DNA of 33,605 bases, from positions 1-33,605 of the IMG/VR virus record IMGVR_UViG_3300008450_000219, one strand, 5' to 3'. The notes below the pieces were generated by a model. It saw only the letters and a list, made by a program, of their open reading frames with translations, was not told the DNA's origin and searched no databases. This document shows positions 29,115-33,605 of this stretch, one piece after another (the stretch's first letter is position 1; each line of letters opens with the position of its first letter). A program made the translations under genes and the position numbers. Source of the stretch: a virus.

Positions 29115-29728
29115 GCGACGACAAGTTAAACGCCAACTCGACACTCGACAAAATACTCGGGTATGTGGATTCGCCGTTCAAGCTTTTTGCCATCATACTG
29201 ATGGGCATCATCGCGTTTACTGGGTACTTTCTGTGGCAGAACCAAGAGTTCATGCGCGATGCCTACAAAGAGTCCAAGAAGCTCCCGGAAATAAACACGG
29301 GCAGGGCAGACGACGCCAGCGCCATGTTGTTCAAGAAAACCGGTGCAACCGTGGTGGCCGTGTTCAAAGTCAATCCTCTGTTCAACAGCCGGGTTCTTTA
29401 CAAGGCTTACACAAAGGATGGGCGGGACAAAAGCATAGAAGATATTGATGTCGGGTTGTTCAGCCAAAACACAGCCAACAACGCCGATGTGATTAAGTTG
29501 ATGACCAACGAGACACCATGTTCCGAGTATCGGTACGCGCAGTCAGAGGTTGGCCTGTGGTACATCGAGAAGGGTGTGACCTTTACTTGCCGGGTCAGCG
29601 TGCCGCCAGACTCACATCGGTTTGTTGGGCAGATCACGGTGGGCTGGGCAGAGCCGCCACAAGACATCCAGCAAGTAAAATTCATGCTGGACATCGCTTC
29701 AGCTATGCTAACCAAAAGGGGTAATTAA
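29111..29728 (+). CDS. Membrane-anchored protein with periplasmic domain, 205 residues
   Basis: One membrane span near residues 22-42 (SPFKLFAIILMGIIAFTGYF), then a folded part of about 150 residues with two cysteines (TNETPCSEYRYAQSEVGLWY and VTFTCRVSVPPDSHRFVGQI) that could form a disulphide outside the membrane. This layout suits a spanin-like or envelope-acting protein, but no lipobox or known spanin motif is seen. It overlaps the previous gene by four bases. Confidence 0.68.
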   Translation: MSDDKLNANSTLDKILGYVDSPFKLFAIILMGIIAFTGYFLWQNQEFMRDAYKESKKLPEINTGRADDASAMLFKKTGATVVAVFKVNPLFNSRVLYKAYTKDGRDKSIEDIDVGLFSQNTANNADVIKLMTNETPCSEYRYAQSEVGLWYIEKGVTFTCRVSVPPDSHRFVGQITVGWAEPPQDIQQVKFMLDIASAMLTKRGN

Positions 29729-29729
29729 C

Positions 29730-30140
29730 ATGTTCCCACTCGCAGCACTACTTGATGTCGGCGGCAAGCTAATTGACAAACTTGTACCCGACCCAGAAGC
29801 CAAAGCCAAGGCTCAAATGGAACTTGCCAAGATGGCGCAAGACGGTGAGTTGGCAAAGATGGCAAACGATACCAAGTTGTTTGAGACAGAGCAGAACAAC
29901 CTGACTGATCGCCTCAAAGCCGACATGGGTAGCGACTCTTGGCTGTCCAAGAACATCCGGCCCATGACGCTTATTTTTATTTTGGTGGCGTATTCGACGT
30001 TCGCCATGATGAGCGCGTTTGACCTTGAGACAAACCAAGCCTACGTTGAGTTACTGGGGCAGTGGGGTATGTTGATCATGTCGTTCTACTTCGGCGGACG
30101 CACCCTTGAGAAAATCATGGATATGAAAGCCAAAAAATGA
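29730..30140 (+). CDS. Holin, 3TM-type
   Basis: A 136-residue protein with a soluble start (GGKLIDKLVPDPEAKAKAQM), a central helix, and hydrophobic spans around 74-92 and 103-117 (MTLIFILVAYSTFAMMSAF, LLGQWGMLIMSFYFGGRTLE). The WLSKNIRP lead-in and the FYFGGRTLEKI ending match the phage Holin_3TMs family. Holins form the membrane lesion that starts lysis at a set time. It overlaps the endolysin gene by four bases, which couples their translation. AAGGGG precedes the ATG. Confidence 0.84.
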   Translation: MFPLAALLDVGGKLIDKLVPDPEAKAKAQMELAKMAQDGELAKMANDTKLFETEQNNLTDRLKADMGSDSWLSKNIRPMTLIFILVAYSTFAMMSAFDLETNQAYVELLGQWGMLIMSFYFGGRTLEKIMDMKAKK

Positions 30141-30601
30141 ACTTAGCTCCAAACTTTACGCTGTCTGAGTTGATCAAAAGCGAAACCGCGCTGCGGCACG
30201 ACATGGATAACACGCCAACGCAAGAGGTTATCGGGTGCCTTCAAGCGTTAGCCATGCACGTATTGCAACCGGTGCGGGATCACTACGCCAAGGGGGTCAA
30301 AGTTAACTCCGGCTTCCGGCATCCAGAGGTCAACGCCAAGGTTGGCGGCTCAAAAACCAGTGATCACTGCCGGGGGATGGCTGCGGACATCGAGATTCCG
30401 GGGGTGCCAAACCACGAACTGGCGCATTGGATTCAGGAAAATTTAAGCTTTACACAAGTGATACTGGAGTTCTATACTCCCGGTATCCCGGACAGCGGCT
30501 GGGTGCATGTGTCCTACGACCCCGGCAACCTGAAGAAACAGTCGCTCACGGCTACCAAACAAGACGGCAAGACCGTCTACCTTCAAGGATTGGTTGCGTA
30601 A
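30137..30601 (+). CDS. Endolysin, peptidase M15 type
   Basis: A 154-residue zinc peptidase of the M15A (D-Ala-D-Ala carboxypeptidase-like) class. The three zinc ligands are visible: H77 in SDHCRG, D84 in MAADIEI, and H124 in GWVHVSY, with the family motif SGFRHPEVN just before (58-66). The N-terminus (FTLSELIKSETALRHDMDNT) is the usual short segment of the family. It cuts peptide bridges in peptidoglycan. There is no signal peptide, so it depends on the holin encoded directly upstream. Confidence 0.92.
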   Translation: MNLAPNFTLSELIKSETALRHDMDNTPTQEVIGCLQALAMHVLQPVRDHYAKGVKVNSGFRHPEVNAKVGGSKTSDHCRGMAADIEIPGVPNHELAHWIQENLSFTQVILEFYTPGIPDSGWVHVSYDPGNLKKQSLTATKQDGKTVYLQGLVA

Positions 30602-33040
30602 ATGGCAGGCATAAAAATCGCAGGATTCCTTGGGACGGCCCCAAAGATTTCGCCTGAGTTGCTGCCCAACACGGCGGGGCAGATTGCGGCCAACTGCAAA
30701 CTGTATTCTGGCGATCTGATCCCATACCCTGAGCCTGTTGTTGTGGATAACACCGGTCGCACGGGTGTGATCAAAACATTGTTTGCTCTGCGTGACCCGG
30801 ACACCGACGAGAAGAAGTGGCTGACGTGGCTTACCGACGTGGACATCGCTGTTGCCTCCAAGACCGATAAGGACGAGCAGCGGTTCTATTACTCGGGCGA
30901 CGGCGCTCCCAAAGTCAGCAACTACGAACTGGCAACAACGGGGGCTACGCCCTACCCGGTTGCGGCGTATGACCTTGGTCTGCCGCTGCCCACCACAACG
31001 GCGACAACTTCCGCAGCCACGTTCACGACCCAGACAACGGCCAGCTTCTTCCGGGATGCTGGCAACATAGCGACCATCACGACTGGTTCAGCACACGGAT
31101 TAAAGTCGGGGAGCCTCATCACTGTTTCAGCGTTCACGTTCCTCTCCGGTACGTACAACCAAGTTGCGTCCACCACGATCACTGTGACGATCACGGCGCA
31201 CGGACTATCCAATGGCGCAGTGGTGTCGCTGGACTTTCTGTCTGGCAGTGCTACGGATGGCACCTACACTGTCAGTAATGTCGCCGCCAACACGTTTGAC
31301 GTTATCGCATCGGCAGTAGCAACTACCAGTGGAAGCGTCAACCTGAGTCTGGCGAGCTTCAACGCAACCAATGTTGAATGTACCGTGACGGGCACGACCA
31401 CGTTCACCTACTTCAGCCCCGGCTTTCAGATCGGCACCTCTGGTACGCCCATCGCCTTTACGACTGGCAAGGTTGATCTTGGCGGACAGACGCAGGCTCG
31501 TTCCTATGTCTACACGTGGTACACCCCTTGGGAGGAGGAGTCAATCGCCTCCAAGCCGTCCACTGACTTGTTCATCAAGGAGGGGCAGATCGTCACGGTG
31601 TCGAACCTCCCCACAGCCAAGCCGACGGGGAACAACTTTGTACGTGGCATACGGCTCTACCGCACGCTGGCGGCTGCGTCGGGTACGGAGTACTATCTAC
31701 TCTCGACGTTGTGGTTCCCCACAGGGTTGGCTTCGGTACAGCGCACCACCAATGTCTCGCGTGTTGCGCTGCTGTATCCGCACAACTTATCGGTTGATGA
31801 CCGCTTCAAAATCAGCGGTTGCACCGTGGCGTCTTTTAACATCACAGACGGCATCGTCACGGATGTGATTGACGACTACACGTTTGAATACGCGCAAGCT
31901 GCTGTCGATGTTGCCAACACATTAGTGGCCGCAGGCACATTGTTCCATGACGTGTCTGAGAACCCGCCCACAACGACCGCACGGTACTGGGGTGACGGCG
32001 GTGTGTACACATTCACTGATGACTTTGACTCCCGTGACCTGTTCGACATTCTTGCCACGGATAACTACGACCCGCCGCCCGAGGACTTGCAGGGGCTGAC
32101 GGCTATTCAGAACAACATCCTTGTCGGTTTTGTTGGTAACACGTTGTATTTCTCTGAGCCGGGTGCGCCGCACGCATGGCCTGCTGCGTATGCAGTCACT
32201 CTTGAATACAACGTCGTAGGCATTGCAACAATCAGTGGTTCCGCGCTGGTAACAACGGACTCATACCCGTATATTGTTTCGGGTTCTGACCCAGCTAACG
32301 GGATGTCCCGGTCGCGTATTGACGCCAACTTCCCATGTTTAAATAAGAACAGCATAGTCTCGATGGGTTACGGTATTGTGTACTCCACGCACGATGGGTT
32401 GGCGGTCTACTCCCCCAGCAGTGGCGCGGCGATCATTACTAGGCTGCTATACAACAATGACACATGGCAGTCCAGCATTGATCCTGCGACAGTGGTGGCC
32501 GAGTACTACGGGGACAACTACTTTGCCTCGCACTCAACCGGAGCGTTTGTGTTTGAGCAGGACGCAAAAGTCGGTGGGTTTTTCGTCAACCTCGACTACA
32601 GCTTCTCAGCGTCGCACTACGACGCAATCGACGGTATTGTTTATTACGTAAACGGGTTGTTGGGTGATATTTATGAGTGGGATAACCTTGAACAACCAAA
32701 CGTCACCCAAGAGTGGAAGTCCAAGGTGCTCGTCACAAAAGACATGATCAACCTTGGTGCTGCGCGTGTTATTGCCGACTACGCAACGCCGACCATTATT
32801 TGGGATGCGGCCACAACTCGGTGGGACTTGGAAACCGAAATATGGGACGCATCAAGCGTTGTGATATTCCGCATGTGGGTGGATAAGCAACTGATCTTCG
32901 AGACGACTGTCGATGATACCAACGGATTTCGCCTGCCGTCTGGGTACCGCACCGATACGTTTGAGATTGGTGTCGAAGGCGATATTCGAGTTCGCGCTAT
33001 TCATTTGGCCGAAACCATGTTGGGACTGAGGGAGGTCTAA
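30602..33040 (+). CDS. Large tail protein, nozzle-like (tail tubular protein B type)
   Basis: An 812-residue virion protein. Its start (GIKIAGFLGTAPKISPELLP, then NTAGQIAANCKLYSGDLIPY) resembles podovirus nozzle proteins that begin by listing 'data' strands and then fold as a beta-propeller-like tube, as in T7 gp12. Residues about 155-275 and 385-432 contain small HGL/HNL-type beta domains, one of which seems to be inserted into another. The C-terminal part (WDAATTRWDLETEIWDASSV and FEIGVEGDIRVRAIHLAETM) is typical of this family. Its start directly follows the endolysin stop. The functional name is by pattern and is moderately sure. Confidence 0.68.
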   Translation: MAGIKIAGFLGTAPKISPELLPNTAGQIAANCKLYSGDLIPYPEPVVVDNTGRTGVIKTLFALRDPDTDEKKWLTWLTDVDIAVASKTDKDEQRFYYSGDGAPKVSNYELATTGATPYPVAAYDLGLPLPTTTATTSAATFTTQTTASFFRDAGNIATITTGSAHGLKSGSLITVSAFTFLSGTYNQVASTTITVTITAHGLSNGAVVSLDFLSGSATDGTYTVSNVAANTFDVIASAVATTSGSVNLSLASFNATNVECTVTGTTTFTYFSPGFQIGTSGTPIAFTTGKVDLGGQTQARSYVYTWYTPWEEESIASKPSTDLFIKEGQIVTVSNLPTAKPTGNNFVRGIRLYRTLAAASGTEYYLLSTLWFPTGLASVQRTTNVSRVALLYPHNLSVDDRFKISGCTVASFNITDGIVTDVIDDYTFEYAQAAVDVANTLVAAGTLFHDVSENPPTTTARYWGDGGVYTFTDDFDSRDLFDILATDNYDPPPEDLQGLTAIQNNILVGFVGNTLYFSEPGAPHAWPAAYAVTLEYNVVGIATISGSALVTTDSYPYIVSGSDPANGMSRSRIDANFPCLNKNSIVSMGYGIVYSTHDGLAVYSPSSGAAIITRLLYNNDTWQSSIDPATVVAEYYGDNYFASHSTGAFVFEQDAKVGGFFVNLDYSFSASHYDAIDGIVYYVNGLLGDIYEWDNLEQPNVTQEWKSKVLVTKDMINLGAARVIADYATPTIIWDAATTRWDLETEIWDASSVVIFRMWVDKQLIFETTVDDTNGFRLPSGYRTDTFEIGVEGDIRVRAIHLAETMLGLREV

Positions 33041-33396
33041 TGGCATCACGTGGCGCACGCTTCACAGCGATACCATCAATCCCCCAAGGGGGGTTGAACG
33101 ATTGGCAGTTTAATACCCTGACTGCCATGAAAGAAAACATCGAGTTGCTGATTGGTGCTCGGGGCACAGACAACTCGGTTAGTGCTGTCGTCAAGGGTCA
33201 AATTACGGTACCCAATCCAACGACGCAAAACATGACTCGCGTGACCGCACAGGGCACCGGATATACAATAGGCGCAGCGACCGTGCCAAGCCTTGACGAT
33301 TATGGTAAGTTGGTGTCTGATGTTCAACAACTTGCAAACGACGTAGCCAGCTTACGAGCAACGGTAAACACGTTGGTCAACCAACTGAAAGGATAA
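33040..33396 (+). CDS. Small virion-type protein, 118 residues
   Basis: An N-terminal region with Pro/Gly turns (FTAIPSIPQGGLNDWQFNTL), a beta-type middle and a C-terminal coiled coil (DVQQLANDVASLRATVNTLV). The mix suits a minor tail or tail-tip component. GGAGG precedes the ATG and it shares one base with the previous stop. Confidence 0.66.
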   Translation: MASRGARFTAIPSIPQGGLNDWQFNTLTAMKENIELLIGARGTDNSVSAVVKGQITVPNPTTQNMTRVTAQGTGYTIGAATVPSLDDYGKLVSDVQQLANDVASLRATVNTLVNQLKG

Positions 33397-33398
33397 AC

Positions 33399-33605
33399 AT
33401 GCAGAACCCCTATAACATGTCGATGCCAGATATTCCTCCGGCGCTTGCAAGCATCTTAAATGTTGGTAGTGCGAGCGCTCCTACGTCGGGCACGCCCCGA
33501 GCGGCTGGGTTATCCGGCGGCATGAACAGCGCATCAACTTTTGCGCCTTCGTATCAGCAAGGTGGCATGATCGGCCCCGGCGGTATGCCCGATATGGGTG
33601 GTATG
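33399..33605 (+). CDS. Gly/Met/Pro/Ser-rich protein, cut by the window end
   Basis: Sixty-nine residues are visible (MQNPYNMSMPDIPPALASIL at the start, then a stretch rich in Gly, Met, Pro and Ser: QQGGMIGPGGMPDMGGM). The frame is open to the last base. AAAGGA precedes the ATG. Flexible starts like this occur in large internal virion or tail proteins, but only the beginning is here, so no role is assigned. Confidence 0.62.
   Translation, partial: MQNPYNMSMPDIPPALASILNVGSASAPTSGTPRAAGLSGGMNSASTFAPSYQQGGMIGPGGMPDMGGM

Overview
The window is a 33.6 kb piece of a tailed double-stranded DNA phage (Caudoviricetes), most likely short-tailed and from an aquatic Gram-negative host. The evidence is a complete packaging and head module (small and large terminase, portal, scaffold-like protein, capsid), adaptor proteins, fibre and spike genes and a holin/endolysin pair on the + strand, with a family A DNA polymerase on the - strand. 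The host guess rests on the M15 endolysin, a 3TM-type holin and proteins of a style common in freshwater and marine phages. No tape-measure protein or tail sheath is visible. I see no integrase, lysogeny repressor, tRNA, rRNA, CRISPR array or insertion sequence, so nothing points to a temperate lifestyle within this window.

Layout. Positions 1-11411 are transcribed leftward. The oldest-looking part (1-7.9 kb) is a tight operon with many 1-4 base stop/start overlaps: DNA polymerase (cut by the window edge), DUF3310 protein, small zinc-ribbon and coiled-coil proteins, then a three-gene block of a MoxR-type AAA+ ATPase, a DUF3150-like protein and a zinc-peptidase/VWA protein, then small accessory genes including a NinX-like one. 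From about 8.5 to 11.4 kb the style changes. Small genes are separated by hairpins and terminators that share one loop sequence, two 99-residue paralogues sit at either end, and a 767-base gene-free region (9666-10432) carries two families of short repeats plus a perfect palindrome. That region looks like a control region or origin.

Positions 11412-11875 are the divergence point between leftward and rightward genes. They hold a duplicated leftward promoter-like element, a foldable leader, a purine-pyrimidine alternating tract, a G-quadruplex motif and a long hairpin.

Positions 11876-33605 are transcribed rightward: a small gene, the terminase genes from what looks like a leaderless promoter, a strong terminator, a new promoter, then portal, scaffold, capsid, decoration and fibre-like proteins, small lysine-rich proteins, adaptors, a beta-helix tail spike and an adhesin. 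The lysis cassette (small membrane proteins, 3TM holin, M15 peptidase) follows, then a large nozzle-like tail protein and two further virion-type genes, the last cut by the window edge.

The genes fit a simple programme. The leftward genes replicate DNA and remodel the host, and the rightward genes package DNA, build the particle and lyse the cell. The least explained parts are the ATPase/DUF3150/VWA triad, the hairpin-separated gene array and the repeat-rich control region.
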